Shown: one piece after another, positions 51,394 to 60,947 of the stretch
How positions within the stretch are numbered: position 1 is the first letter of the stretch
How the letters are laid out: every line of letters starts with the position of its first letter
Assembly (NCBI RefSeq): GCF_007676705.1
Contig: NZ_VEBF01000001.1
Span: 2,046,001 to 2,110,000 of the forward strand
DNA from: Paenibacillus xylanexedens
GTDB taxonomy: Bacteria; Bacillota; Bacilli; Paenibacillales; Paenibacillaceae
Direction: 5' to 3'
DNA: 64,000 nt
The notes under the pieces: generated by a model
Told to the model about the DNA's origin: nothing
The model's database searches: none
Seen by the model: the letters and a program-made list of their open reading frames with translations, nothing else
Program-made: the position numbers and the translations under genes

Positions 51394-54300
51394 TTATTTC
51401 TCGAATCGGAACCAACCGAAGTCAAACTGACTGCCGGGCAGGAAGATAAAGCTTACTTTCTGCTCACCTTTCACCTGCTCAAGCTCAAACACCCGTTCTT
51501 CGTATCCACTCGACTGTGTGAACTCAACCAACTGGTTGCTCTGTCCGTCCGCACCTGCGAAGCGAATATGAATCGTATTCTTATCAATCGGTGAATGGCC
51601 GTAGATCACGAGCTTCGATGTGCCTTCTGCCGTAAAGTCCATGTTTTCAAACTCCAGTGATACATTGTTCCCGATGCCTTCAACACGGTCACCCTCAATT
51701 TTAAACGTATCTCCATAGAGATGGTCACAGGATGCAGCCGCGTTCTGTTCAAAGGCACGACTCTGACGTTCGAAGGAGAAGCCTTTAATATGAATCTTCT
51801 GCTTCAGCACAAAACAGATCGACGTAATTCCGCTAAGACGTTTGGATAATTGGTACGTCTCTTCCTGGTACACATTCCAGATGGACTCTTTGTCATACAC
51901 TACATCCGCGATCATCGTACTTCCTTCTTCATCCGGCATACCTTCCCAGATCTGAATGAAGTAGTCCTCCGTGGACAACGTAAAGATTGGAATGGTAATC
52001 GTATCGGAGCCATATGGCCCGAAGTCAATATTGCGGAAGCCCACATGGGTTTCCCCATCCCGACTTGTCGCTACCCCACGCTCATTGCCGTTACCAACCT
52101 CACCTTTGGTGTAATCGTACAGTCCGCCCGTGATGAAGCCGTATGGATCTTTGTACGCTGTGCCGAGACCGTCCGCCTTGAATTCCAGCTGGGAGATGAG
52201 TTTCGTTTTATCCGTACCGTTGGTACTGGTTGCGCGAAGCCGGAACTCCCCGTCACCTATAGCCGATACCTTCACCGCATGTTGATGCTCACCATTGTCG
52301 CCCGTTTCTGCTTGAACAACTTCCACTTTGGCAATGTTGGACTCGATCCCCGCATCATTCACAACAGCCCACTCGATATCTCGGTAGGAAGTGTTCTCCG
52401 GATACAGCTTGGCGGTTACGACCAGCTCCGGGTTAGATGGATCGAGCAACTGTCCTGCTTTACTGATGATCTCAATTTTCCGCAAAGGAATCTCCTGAGC
52501 GTTGCCAGTTAGCACCGGACGTTCTTCATTGTTCATGAAGACAGGTTGTACTTCTTTCTCATCATTAAGTTCAGCCGCCACAACTAGAGATTCAAATTCA
52601 GCCGTAGCTCCTTCCAACCCTTCGGAAGAAACTTCAATCCGCACCGTTCCAGGTTCATTTGTCGCTCCGATGATAGCCATCAGTTTGCCGCTGAATAGTC
52701 TTCTGCTCAACCCTTTGTATGGATCATAGTCCGTACTATCTCCGTTATCCAGACCCAGTAATCGTCCTGCACCAGTCACCTGAACTTGCACGCGGTTGTT
52801 CGCATTGTGCACGGGATTACCCGCTTCATCTTCCACATCAATTTCTACAAAAATCAGGTCTGTGCCACTGGCTTGCAGCTGCTCCCGATCCGCTTTCAGA
52901 CGAATCTTCTTCGCATCCGTATAGGATCTTTGCACATCGGTTGCAATGATCTGCCCGTTCTCATCGTAAGCGATCGCTTTTAGCTCACCCTCTTCGTACG
53001 GCACTTTCCACCAGCCAGACAGCTGTGTTCCATTGGCATGATCGATATCGTACGTGCCAATGGTTTTGCCATTGAGTTGCAGCTCAATCTTAGGTGCGTT
53101 GCTGCACACGCGTACATCAATGATCTGACCCGGGCTGAAATCCCAATAAGGGAACAGGTGAACCATCGGACTTTTCTTATAATCCGTCCAAGCCGCTTGG
53201 TAGATGTAATAGGAGTCTTTCGGGAACGTTGCTGTATCCAGCTGTCCAAAATACGAATTCTTCGTATGATACGGTGTCGGTTCTCCAATATAATCGAATC
53301 CAGTCCACAGGAACTGACCCAGTGAATACGGCGTATCCCGCTCTGCCAAAATGCAGTATTCTGCCGACTTCGCGCCCCAACTCGTCGTACTGTTACCCAA
53401 AGCCGAACACTGCTCGTCATCATCTGCCAGAATCGGCTGTTCGAATGGGAAGTGATAAATGCCACGACTCTGCACCACAGAAGACGTTTCACTACCATAG
53501 ATGATCCAGTCTGGATGCTCTTCATGATGTTTGTCGTAATATTTCTCCGCGTAGTTGTAACCTGCCAGCTTCACGATATCTGCGCATTTTTGTGCATTTT
53601 CCCAAGGCATGTAGTTCGAACCAATCGTCACGCCAGCATTACCTTTTGGATCAAATTCCAGCACATAATCCATCAGCATCCGAGTTACTTCCTGTCCACG
53701 CTCATCCGCATGGGTATCGTAGATTTCGTTCCCGATACTCCACATGATCAGACTGGCATGGTTACGGTCGCGCTTCACCCAGCTCTTCACATCGGTATGC
53801 ACCCACTCCGGGAAAAATCTCGCATAATCGTATGGCGTTTTCGCACGTTCCCACATATCGAAGGCTTCCGATACAACCAGCATACCCATCTCATCGGCGA
53901 GTTCCATGAACTCTTTGGCAGGCATATTATGCGCGGTGCGGATGGCGTTAACGCCCATTTCTTTGAGCAAAACAAATCTTCTGCGTAGTGCCGTCAGGTT
54001 AAACGCCGCTCCCAGCGCCCCGAGATCATGGTGTTCACACACACCGTTCAGCTTCATCTTGACCCCGTTCAGGTGGAACCCTTCATTGGCATCCAGCTTG
54101 ATATCCCGGAATCCAATGCGCTGTGATACCGACTCCACTGTCCGATGTTCCTGATCATCCGAGGTCAATCGCAGCTCCGTCACCAGTTCATACAGATGCG
54201 GTGCATCCGGGCTCCACAGGTTAGGATTCACAACAATAAGCTGTTGGCTATCTGTCGCTACAACCGCTTCTTCAACCACCGAAGCCGTAACATTCGCTTG

Positions 54301-54876
54301 GCTGGATGCCACCACCTGACCTTCATACAAGATCGTATGCACCAGCTCTGCCTGCTGATTCTGTTCCAGGTTGAGCTCGGTATCCACTTCCACCTGCCAG
54401 CCATCCGGCTGCTGCTGAATCGATACATACGTTCCATCCGTAACAATATGGTTGCGGTCTCTCGTTTTCAGCCACACATGGCGATAGATTCCGGCTCCGG
54501 AATACCATCTGCTGTTCGGGCTCTGATGCACCACTTTGACCACAATCTCATTGTCGCCTTCCACCAGTGCGTTCGTGATCTCATGTTCAAAAGCAGAATA
54601 GCCATACTTCCACTCCCCAACCAACTGCCCGTTCACATACACCGAAGAATCCATGTATACGCCATCAAAACAGAGCAAAAGCTGCTGCTCATCCTTCGTG
54701 TAATGGAACGTCTTACGGTACCATCCAATGCTGTCTTCATACAGTTCAAGCGTATTATATATCAGCCAATCATGGGGAAGTTCCACAGGTTCATATACCA
54801 GACCCGCAGGTTCCGTAACATCCAGCTTGCTTTTCGCAAATTGCCATCCATTATTAAAAAGCCTCTTCTGATTCAT
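51394..54876 (-). CDS. Glycoside hydrolase family 2 beta-galactosidase-like enzyme
   Basis: Predicted 1160 residues, no signal peptide. The order is an N-terminal sugar-binding jelly roll (1-150, VELPHDWLIYNTLELYEDS), an immunoglobulin-like domain, and a TIM barrel with acid/base Glu384 in MWSIGNEIYD and nucleophile Glu463 in YGSETSS. Next come Ig-like domains with RIRLKADREQLQASGTDLIF-type sequence, and a C-terminal jelly-roll region (about 1010-1160) resembling CBM6. This is the long, multi-domain GH2 type. It hydrolyses terminal beta-linked sugars, most often galactose; galK at 24275 would process the product. The ATG at 54876 has only a weak AAGTGAG site. It is a single-gene unit. Confidence 0.88.
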   Translation of the reverse strand: MNQKRLFNNGWQFAKSKLDVTEPAGLVYEPVELPHDWLIYNTLELYEDSIGWYRKTFHYTKDEQQLLLCFDGVYMDSSVYVNGQLVGEWKYGYSAFEHEITNALVEGDNEIVVKVVHQSPNSRWYSGAGIYRHVWLKTRDRNHIVTDGTYVSIQQQPDGWQVEVDTELNLEQNQQAELVHTILYEGQVVASSQANVTASVVEEAVVATDSQQLIVVNPNLWSPDAPHLYELVTELRLTSDDQEHRTVESVSQRIGFRDIKLDANEGFHLNGVKMKLNGVCEHHDLGALGAAFNLTALRRRFVLLKEMGVNAIRTAHNMPAKEFMELADEMGMLVVSEAFDMWERAKTPYDYARFFPEWVHTDVKSWVKRDRNHASLIMWSIGNEIYDTHADERGQEVTRMLMDYVLEFDPKGNAGVTIGSNYMPWENAQKCADIVKLAGYNYAEKYYDKHHEEHPDWIIYGSETSSVVQSRGIYHFPFEQPILADDDEQCSALGNSTTSWGAKSAEYCILAERDTPYSLGQFLWTGFDYIGEPTPYHTKNSYFGQLDTATFPKDSYYIYQAAWTDYKKSPMVHLFPYWDFSPGQIIDVRVCSNAPKIELQLNGKTIGTYDIDHANGTQLSGWWKVPYEEGELKAIAYDENGQIIATDVQRSYTDAKKIRLKADREQLQASGTDLIFVEIDVEDEAGNPVHNANNRVQVQVTGAGRLLGLDNGDSTDYDPYKGLSRRLFSGKLMAIIGATNEPGTVRIEVSSEGLEGATAEFESLVVAAELNDEKEVQPVFMNNEERPVLTGNAQEIPLRKIEIISKAGQLLDPSNPELVVTAKLYPENTSYRDIEWAVVNDAGIESNIAKVEVVQAETGDNGEHQHAVKVSAIGDGEFRLRATSTNGTDKTKLISQLEFKADGLGTAYKDPYGFITGGLYDYTKGEVGNGNERGVATSRDGETHVGFRNIDFGPYGSDTITIPIFTLSTEDYFIQIWEGMPDEEGSTMIADVVYDKESIWNVYQEETYQLSKRLSGITSICFVLKQKIHIKGFSFERQSRAFEQNAAASCDHLYGDTFKIEGDRVEGIGNNVSLEFENMDFTAEGTSKLVIYGHSPIDKNTIHIRFAGADGQSNQLVEFTQSSGYEERVFELEQVKGEQKVSFIFLPGSQFDFGWFRFEK

Positions 54877-55095
54877 GGTAGATTCTCACTTTCTTCAAGT
54901 AAATTATGATTACGGTTACAACACTAAATATCGCTTTTTACGAAAACCTTTTCGGAAGTATTCAAGTATGACTGTAACACATAACCCGATTATACCACCA
55001 GTCTCTTCCCTGTACCTCCATTTCGCAAGATTTTTTAGCCATAATGATGAACATTTTATTCCCTTCTGGCATTCGAACTCAATAACAACAAAGCA

Positions 55096-55124
55096 AAAAG
55101 GCAACCCCTCAAACGGGTCACCTT
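55096..55124 (-). terminator. Terminator of the siderophore operon
   Basis: Minus-strand AAGGTGACCC / GGGTTGCCTT with a 7-base loop, followed by TTTTTGC. Confidence 0.85.
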
Positions 55125-55188
55125 CTATATCGATCCTTTAGCACGCCACTTCTTCTCTCTACACTCCTACACCGACCATACTCTACTT

Positions 55189-57036
55189 CTATCCCTTGTA
55201 AAAAGGGTTCCACCCTATGCCTTTGCCCGATGGCATCGCGCCTGGCACCCCATCCGCTTCAAGCAGCGGACGGACAACTAACTTCACGGGCCACTCCCTG
55301 CTCTCAAATATCGCATGAGCGAGCGCGGCCCGATCGGATTCGGGAAGCTGCACATGTTGCAGCGCTTCCTTCCAAGCCTGCTCCGTGATCTCCCATAACT
55401 TCGTTTCCGGGATGTGATACACCTCGCTCAATGCCTCCATGATCGCAGCCAGATTCACCTGCGTCCCCAAAGACTGCACATAGAAGATCAGCTTCTGAAC
55501 CGTCTCATTATACAAGCTGTTCGAGTAGCCAGGTCGAATATGGTAGGCAGGGTCTGCAATGCCGTGCTTGTCCAGATAAGGCTGATGCAAACGCACCGAA
55601 TCATGATCGCGGAACAAAAGACCCTTTACCTGATTATCCCGTAACACCAGACAGCAGTTCTGACCATGAATCTCAGGCACAACGCCTACCTTGAACAGAC
55701 GCATCACGATATCATAGAACGTAGTAGCTATACTGGTATAGAAGTCGAGAACATCCGTGCTGCTCAGGTTATCACCCAGGATCTCCGTCAATAGATGATG
55801 CCCTTCCAGATTCACACCCAGTGCGGCCATTGGAATTACTTTGTAGACTTCACCCAGCAATTCAGCGGGATACACACGAATCTGTGCAGCCAGATGCCGG
55901 GGATGATCATCGAACAGTCCCATCGATTCTGGCATGAAACCCCACCAGTTCTGCTCTTCGCACATATACACCTTGTCCTTCAACGTCTCGTCACAAGCTA
56001 CAGCTTGCCTTAGCATACGTTCTCCAGCAAGACCATTCAGCAGCTTCACTACCGGAAGATAACGAGCTGCCCCCAGCGACAGCACACTAACCGGAAGCTT
56101 GAGCATCCGAGTGGACTCGGTTGACGGGGCCATCGAGCGTAGAGAGGATGTAGCCTGTACCTCTCCCACTTCTACATCCAATACAATGATACTGCCTTCC
56201 TCGACCTCTCCGGTGAAGCGGGGCAGAATCACATGCTGCAATTGCCACGGATGAACAGGCATCGGCAGATATTCGTCCAACGTGATCCCTTTGCGGGCAA
56301 ACTCGGCTTCCACTACTCCACGCTGAACATCGTCTAACACGTCCAAAATGGACAATCCATCTTCACAACCTTGCTGCGTGGCATCCAGCCGTATAGCCAC
56401 CCAGCGCAGTGAGATTCCCTTCCCGAACTCTGCTGCATACTGTGTGACATCCTCTGCATTGAATCCCACTTTGGCTTTGGACGATGGGTGAAATGGACGA
56501 TCACGCAATGCCGCAACGCGTTCACCCTTGATAAACCATTCATAAGCAGAAGCTGGGACGTTGGTGGACAGATACTGGACTTGTTCCCAGCCCAGAGCAT
56601 ACTGCTCCACAGCAATGTCCAGACTAGCAAGGAACTCCGCCACTCCAGGCTGCGCATAGGCTTCATCCGACAAAGCCTTCTGTAACACGGCACGTCCAAC
56701 CTCTACCGGAGAATCAAGAAGAACCCAGCTTCCATCTGGTTTCTCCTCGTAGAATGGTGAACCCTGAACCCATTGAGTCTCCTGTCTTACTCCTGTTTCA
56801 ACCAAACACAGCACGCCTTGAGTGTATAATCTATAGCGAGAAGCTACATTATGATTGTGCTCTTCGCTGTCATATTCTTTATACAATCGACGGAACGGTG
56901 CAGGTGCCGTAGCAAAATCAATGAACGGATAACCCTCCAGAGGAAGCAATTGCTCCGCCAAGAAAGAATTCATCAGATCCGCCATAATCCGGCGTTCAGC
57001 GGCTTGCAGACTGGAACGCTTCATCAGTGTTGACAT
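55189..57036 (-). CDS. IucA/IucC-family NIS siderophore synthetase (SbnC-like by position)
   Basis: Predicted 615 residues. NIS synthetases adenylate a carboxylate and join it to an amine or alcohol. Motifs are RPFHPSSKAKVGF (about 178-190), MPVHPWQLQHVILP, the EIHGQNCCLVL catalytic-type loop and FRDHDSVRLHQP. It is the third synthetase of the operon and the last gene. In the staphyloferrin B scheme three such enzymes (SbnE, SbnF, SbnC) are needed; by elimination this one corresponds to SbnC, which adds alpha-ketoglutarate (inference). The ATG at 57036 has GGAGG upstream and overlaps the decarboxylase gene by 41 bases. A terminator follows at 55096. Confidence 0.85.
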   Translation of the reverse strand: MSTLMKRSSLQAAERRIMADLMNSFLAEQLLPLEGYPFIDFATAPAPFRRLYKEYDSEEHNHNVASRYRLYTQGVLCLVETGVRQETQWVQGSPFYEEKPDGSWVLLDSPVEVGRAVLQKALSDEAYAQPGVAEFLASLDIAVEQYALGWEQVQYLSTNVPASAYEWFIKGERVAALRDRPFHPSSKAKVGFNAEDVTQYAAEFGKGISLRWVAIRLDATQQGCEDGLSILDVLDDVQRGVVEAEFARKGITLDEYLPMPVHPWQLQHVILPRFTGEVEEGSIIVLDVEVGEVQATSSLRSMAPSTESTRMLKLPVSVLSLGAARYLPVVKLLNGLAGERMLRQAVACDETLKDKVYMCEEQNWWGFMPESMGLFDDHPRHLAAQIRVYPAELLGEVYKVIPMAALGVNLEGHHLLTEILGDNLSSTDVLDFYTSIATTFYDIVMRLFKVGVVPEIHGQNCCLVLRDNQVKGLLFRDHDSVRLHQPYLDKHGIADPAYHIRPGYSNSLYNETVQKLIFYVQSLGTQVNLAAIMEALSEVYHIPETKLWEITEQAWKEALQHVQLPESDRAALAHAIFESREWPVKLVVRPLLEADGVPGAMPSGKGIGWNPFYKG

Positions 57037-58285
57037 GATTATTGTCCTCCGTTAGATAATGGAATGCCGGGTGCGGATGCCCCAGAAAATCATGATGCGA
57101 GATGGTCCAGCAATAAGCTCCAGACTTTTCAAACAAAACAATATCTCCCACGCGCAGCAGTGCTACCTCCGCATCGGAATGCATGCGATCCTTGGGTGTG
57201 CATAGCTCACCTACCACATGAACTCGACGATCTCTTACCTCTGGCCGGGCAAACGAGTGTTTCCAGCGATCTGTCGCCATAATCTGAAACGGGTGGTTAT
57301 GTCCCCATGAAGCAGGCAGACGATTATGGTGCGTACCTCCCCTTAACACGGCAAAATACTGCTCATGAGAAGTTTTGATATCCGTAACCTCTGCTGCATA
57401 ATACCCGTGGTCTGCCACCAGCAGTCGACCCGATTCAAAATACAGCTGGCCTCCGCGTGAAACAAGGCGCTGTCTGGCTTCACTTTGCTCCAGCAGGGAA
57501 GTGAATAATGGCCAGTCGAATCCGGGGCTACCGTCGTAAGTCACCCCGAATCCGCCTCCTGCATTCACCACTTCCACAGGAAGATCATACTGCTGCTGCC
57601 ACTGCTCCACCTTTTGCAAATACAGCTCAATCATCTCGGCATGCAGCCTGGCGTCCATATTGTTGGACAAGGAATGAAAATGGAATCCGCTCAGCCGAAC
57701 CACACCCGCGCCTTCCACACGAATGAGTTCAATGGCTTCTTCCACTGCCTCCTCATCGATGCCAAAAGGACTTGGCCCACCGCCCATAACGATCTTCGTC
57801 CGAGGCAACGTACTGCTCCGCAGATTGATACGGAGCAGAATGCGAACCTCCTGCGCTTGACCCTGTTGTTGCTTGTGCACATGCTCCTTCTCTCGCTCTT
57901 TCGCAATCGCAATGATGCGCCGCAGCTCCAAAAGACTCTCCACATGGATGTAGCTCACGCCATGCTCGATTGCCAGCCGAAGCTCGCTCTCTTTCTTACC
58001 CGGACCTCCAAACAGAATCGGAACCTCTCGGCTTACAGCTCTAACCTTGAGTAGCTCTCCAATCGAAGCCACTTCAAAACCCTTCACAAATGGAAGCAAC
58101 GCCTCAATGATTCGCGGATCTGGATTCGCCTTGATCGCGTAGAACAATTGTGTGTTCCGGGGCATGCTGCCCAACATCTGACGCACCTGTTCCTGAATTC
58201 CAGCCAGATCATAGACGTACGCACATACCGGTTCTTCCATCCCGCGTTGTAGTTCATCAATCGCATGCCATACACTAGGTTTCAT
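56996..58285 (-). CDS. sbnH: PLP-dependent decarboxylase, SbnH-like
   Basis: Predicted 429 residues of the group IV (DAP/ornithine/arginine) decarboxylase fold. The PLP lysine is in LFYAIKANPDPRI (about 47-59), the glycine-rich phosphate site is VVNAGGGFGVTYDG, and the second active-site region carries a Cys in VVGELCTPKD followed by the Tyr in KSGAYCWTISHHDF. The ATG at 58285 overlaps the aldolase-type gene as ATGA, and its 3' end overlaps the next synthetase by 41 bases. In staphyloferrin B synthesis SbnH decarboxylates the citryl-diaminopropionate intermediate. The same role here is inferred from gene context rather than residues. Confidence 0.85.
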   Translation of the reverse strand: MKPSVWHAIDELQRGMEEPVCAYVYDLAGIQEQVRQMLGSMPRNTQLFYAIKANPDPRIIEALLPFVKGFEVASIGELLKVRAVSREVPILFGGPGKKESELRLAIEHGVSYIHVESLLELRRIIAIAKEREKEHVHKQQQGQAQEVRILLRINLRSSTLPRTKIVMGGGPSPFGIDEEAVEEAIELIRVEGAGVVRLSGFHFHSLSNNMDARLHAEMIELYLQKVEQWQQQYDLPVEVVNAGGGFGVTYDGSPGFDWPLFTSLLEQSEARQRLVSRGGQLYFESGRLLVADHGYYAAEVTDIKTSHEQYFAVLRGGTHHNRLPASWGHNHPFQIMATDRWKHSFARPEVRDRRVHVVGELCTPKDRMHSDAEVALLRVGDIVLFEKSGAYCWTISHHDFLGHPHPAFHYLTEDNNHVNTDEAFQSASR

Positions 58286-59058
58286 ATCTGCCCACCCGCA
58301 TTCCTGTAGTCATTCCGTTTTTGGGCATAAGCCCGAAAAGCCGTATTCCGATCATCACCAAGCACGTATATATGTACTCCCCGCTCAGCCCATAGGGACA
58401 TGTCTTCTACGCCTCTAGTGACCGTAGCATAAGGTACTTCGCACTGCTGGGCGGTAGCATGTAATTCATCCAGCGCACGTCTCACATCCGGGTGCTCCGT
58501 CTGCCATGGCACACCGAGGGATTGCGACAGATCCGCCGCCCCTTCCAATACAAAACTCACCTGAGGGTGAGACAGAATCTGTGCACTTTGCCGAACGCCC
58601 TTCACACTTTCGATCAGGGGTACAACCATCACTTGTTCGTTCGCTTCCCCAATGTATTCCGTGAGCGGATATTTCCCGAATACACCGGGACGACCGCTAT
58701 TCAAGCTACGCGTGCCAACCGGATGATAGTAGGCGTGACGAACCGCTTCCTCCACCTGCTCCAATTGCTCGACATGCGGAATGACGATACCTTGTGCGCC
58801 ACAGTCCAGCACCTTCAGAATCTCCGCTCGTTCCACTTTCGAGATACGTACCAGCGGGGTTAGGCCGACCAGTTCCGCCGCACGAACCAACTCTTCCACC
58901 TGCTCCATGGATGTTGCGGCATGTTCCAGATCAATAATGACAAAGTCATATTCCGCATGTCCGATCATCTCGATGATGACCGGGTGTGGTATGGATACAA
59001 AAAGGCCATATACGGGCTGTTTGCGTGCAATTTTTTCCTTCAGCGTGTTAATTCTCAT
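58282..59058 (-). CDS. sbnG: HpcH/HpaI aldolase-family enzyme, SbnG-like citrate synthase
   Basis: Predicted 258 residues, the usual size. The family pattern is FVIIDLEHAATSMEQVEELV, the central arginine strand PLVRISKVER, the metal-binding Glu in VVPLIESVKGVRQ and FVLEGAADLSQSLG with Asp. A class II aldolase fold inside a siderophore operon is the signature of SbnG, which makes citrate from oxaloacetate and acetyl-CoA for staphyloferrin B. Both ends overlap neighbours by ATGA, so it is translationally coupled to the synthetase before it and the decarboxylase after it. A dedicated citrate supply uncouples siderophore production from the TCA cycle. Confidence 0.85.
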   Translation of the reverse strand: MRINTLKEKIARKQPVYGLFVSIPHPVIIEMIGHAEYDFVIIDLEHAATSMEQVEELVRAAELVGLTPLVRISKVERAEILKVLDCGAQGIVIPHVEQLEQVEEAVRHAYYHPVGTRSLNSGRPGVFGKYPLTEYIGEANEQVMVVPLIESVKGVRQSAQILSHPQVSFVLEGAADLSQSLGVPWQTEHPDVRRALDELHATAQQCEVPYATVTRGVEDMSLWAERGVHIYVLGDDRNTAFRAYAQKRNDYRNAGGQI

Positions 59059-60947
59059 TCGACGATTCCCTTTAATTCGGGTGTTCTCTTTGATTCAAGT
59101 GCATCCTTTGATACCTTGAGTGGATTGCTCGCCTTGCGAAAATATAACTCCCCATCCCCATACAGACGGCGCTTGGTCATCTCTTCGATCAGTGCATCTT
59201 CGGCAAAAAGGTCAAATGCAATGAACCGCTCTGCGTATTCCGGGTGCTCTCGCTGATAATCCACAATCACACCTGCACATAGCTGCCAGAACGCTTCTTC
59301 CGACAGACCAAACTTCTCAAAGGCCAATGCAATATCTGTCATGCAGATAAAAAAGAATGCATCATACGTATAGTCACGGACTTCCGACACATCGCCGGCA
59401 TAGATGAATGAATACCGATTGAACTTGCGATGAGTTTCCGGCTCTGGATTCAGTTTTGGTGCTCTTTCCAGGTACAAGAGTTGATCCGGCACATAGCGAA
59501 CACCATCATGTAGATCCTTGATCATGATTCGTTTCGGCAGTTCACCTTCCAGCACCAAAATGATATTCTGGGCATGGGATTCCAGCGCAATCCCGTGTGC
59601 GTAGAGCAAATGTATAATCGGCAGTGTAACCGTGCGAACAAGGGCCTCGCTCCACTTCTCCACACCATGTCGTTCTACAGCATCCTGAATAAATGGAACA
59701 CCATCCAGCTGCACCAACATCAATGCATTGAGCGGCCACGCCGTCTCACCTTCCTTCAGATGAACCGATACATTCTCCCGCCAGATCGCACCAAGTGTGC
59801 CGTAGGCTCGTCCATATTGGGTTGCAGGCAACTGCTCATAACGGAATGACAGTCCCATGATTTCTTTTAAAATGCCAAACTGCACCTGCTGCAACAGCTC
59901 ATCCTCACGAACGAGTTCTTCCAGCCAATCGCTGATCAGCGGTGCGTTCTGGGTCGTATGCTGTGCCAGAATACGTGTGCTCGACGTGTTGGTAATACTG
60001 AGTGCCAGCTTGATGTATGGGGCTTCCGGGTTCACCCGGTTCGACAGCGAACGGATCGACTGCTGCGCACGATAGGGCGAAGACGATGGACCAAGATACA
60101 CGATGTCCCCATCCATCCGTTGACGGGCAAATACCGATTCCAACTGATGCTCCCACTGCCATGGATGAACCGGAATGAATACATAGCGATCATCCGCGTC
60201 AGAACCTCCTATTTCCCCATCAACCTTGCTGCCTTTGCCACCAACGCTAGAGCCTACTAAGCTATCTTGTTGCAGGATCTGTTGAAATCGCTGCATATCC
60301 TCTGCGGTCAGATGTTGCCCCACCAGTTCATCAGAGCTATACCCCGCGGATACAGCGGTCTGAGCGAATTCTTTTTTCACAGCAACCCAGACTAATGCAA
60401 CCTCCGAGTTAAATTCAGGGCCATAAGCCAGATTATCTTTCAGGGAAAATCCCAACCTCGACTTATAGCTCGGGTGGTACAGATGACCGTCGGTCATGTG
60501 ACTTTCGAGCGCATCATAATGACGATCTTTACTCGGAATGTTCAAGGGCAATATAGCCCGGCACTGGCTGTCCTTTGCCATCGTTTCGAGTAGTTCCTGG
60601 ATAAAAGCCGTCACATTCGCACCCTTCAACGCGTTCAGCACAATTTCTTCCAAAAACAGATCCAGATCGGTGCAGCGGACGCCTTCCCTTTGAATCGTTC
60701 CCTTCTTCACCTTCACCCGGCCAAATGAAAACTTCCGCTCGGCTTCACACGTGTACGCCACAGGTTTTCCTGACGATGTAAGTCCCTCGGTTCGCCATTC
60801 GCTCCCGCTTACATGACTGTCCAAGATGCCTTCGAACCACATCGCCTCCAGTGTCTGCCGCATGATCCGTTCCTGTACACCCACGTAGACTGCTTCTGTC
60901 CTGCCGCCTGCTTCAGCCCTGTATCCCACGACTCCCACGCACTTCAC
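59055..60947 (-). CDS. IucA/IucC-family NIS siderophore synthetase (SbnF-like by position)
   Basis: Predicted 630 residues from a GTG at 60947. The conserved domain starts only around VQERIMRQTLEAMWFEG, so ATG 60863, behind GGAA, is an alternative start. Motifs are GHLYHPSYKSRLGFS, FIPVHPWQWEHQ, KLALSITNTSSTRIL, LESHAQNIILVL and MIKDLHDGVRY. A Gly/Ser-rich insertion (SLVGSSVGGKGSKVDGEIGG) interrupts the middle near residue 230, an unusual loop. Gene order (exporter, synthetase, synthetase, SbnG-like, SbnH-like) equals sbnD-E-F-G-H, so this is the SbnF counterpart, expected to add the second diaminopropionate. The stop overlaps the sbnG-like start. Confidence 0.87.
   Translation of the reverse strand: MKCVGVVGYRAEAGGRTEAVYVGVQERIMRQTLEAMWFEGILDSHVSGSEWRTEGLTSSGKPVAYTCEAERKFSFGRVKVKKGTIQREGVRCTDLDLFLEEIVLNALKGANVTAFIQELLETMAKDSQCRAILPLNIPSKDRHYDALESHMTDGHLYHPSYKSRLGFSLKDNLAYGPEFNSEVALVWVAVKKEFAQTAVSAGYSSDELVGQHLTAEDMQRFQQILQQDSLVGSSVGGKGSKVDGEIGGSDADDRYVFIPVHPWQWEHQLESVFARQRMDGDIVYLGPSSSPYRAQQSIRSLSNRVNPEAPYIKLALSITNTSSTRILAQHTTQNAPLISDWLEELVREDELLQQVQFGILKEIMGLSFRYEQLPATQYGRAYGTLGAIWRENVSVHLKEGETAWPLNALMLVQLDGVPFIQDAVERHGVEKWSEALVRTVTLPIIHLLYAHGIALESHAQNIILVLEGELPKRIMIKDLHDGVRYVPDQLLYLERAPKLNPEPETHRKFNRYSFIYAGDVSEVRDYTYDAFFFICMTDIALAFEKFGLSEEAFWQLCAGVIVDYQREHPEYAERFIAFDLFAEDALIEEMTKRRLYGDGELYFRKASNPLKVSKDALESKRTPELKGIVE

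Noticed and set aside
53452..53988. Plus-strand open frame of 178 codons
   Set aside because: It lies entirely inside the GH2 gene on the opposite strand; codon pattern and lack of a ribosome binding site show it is a shadow.
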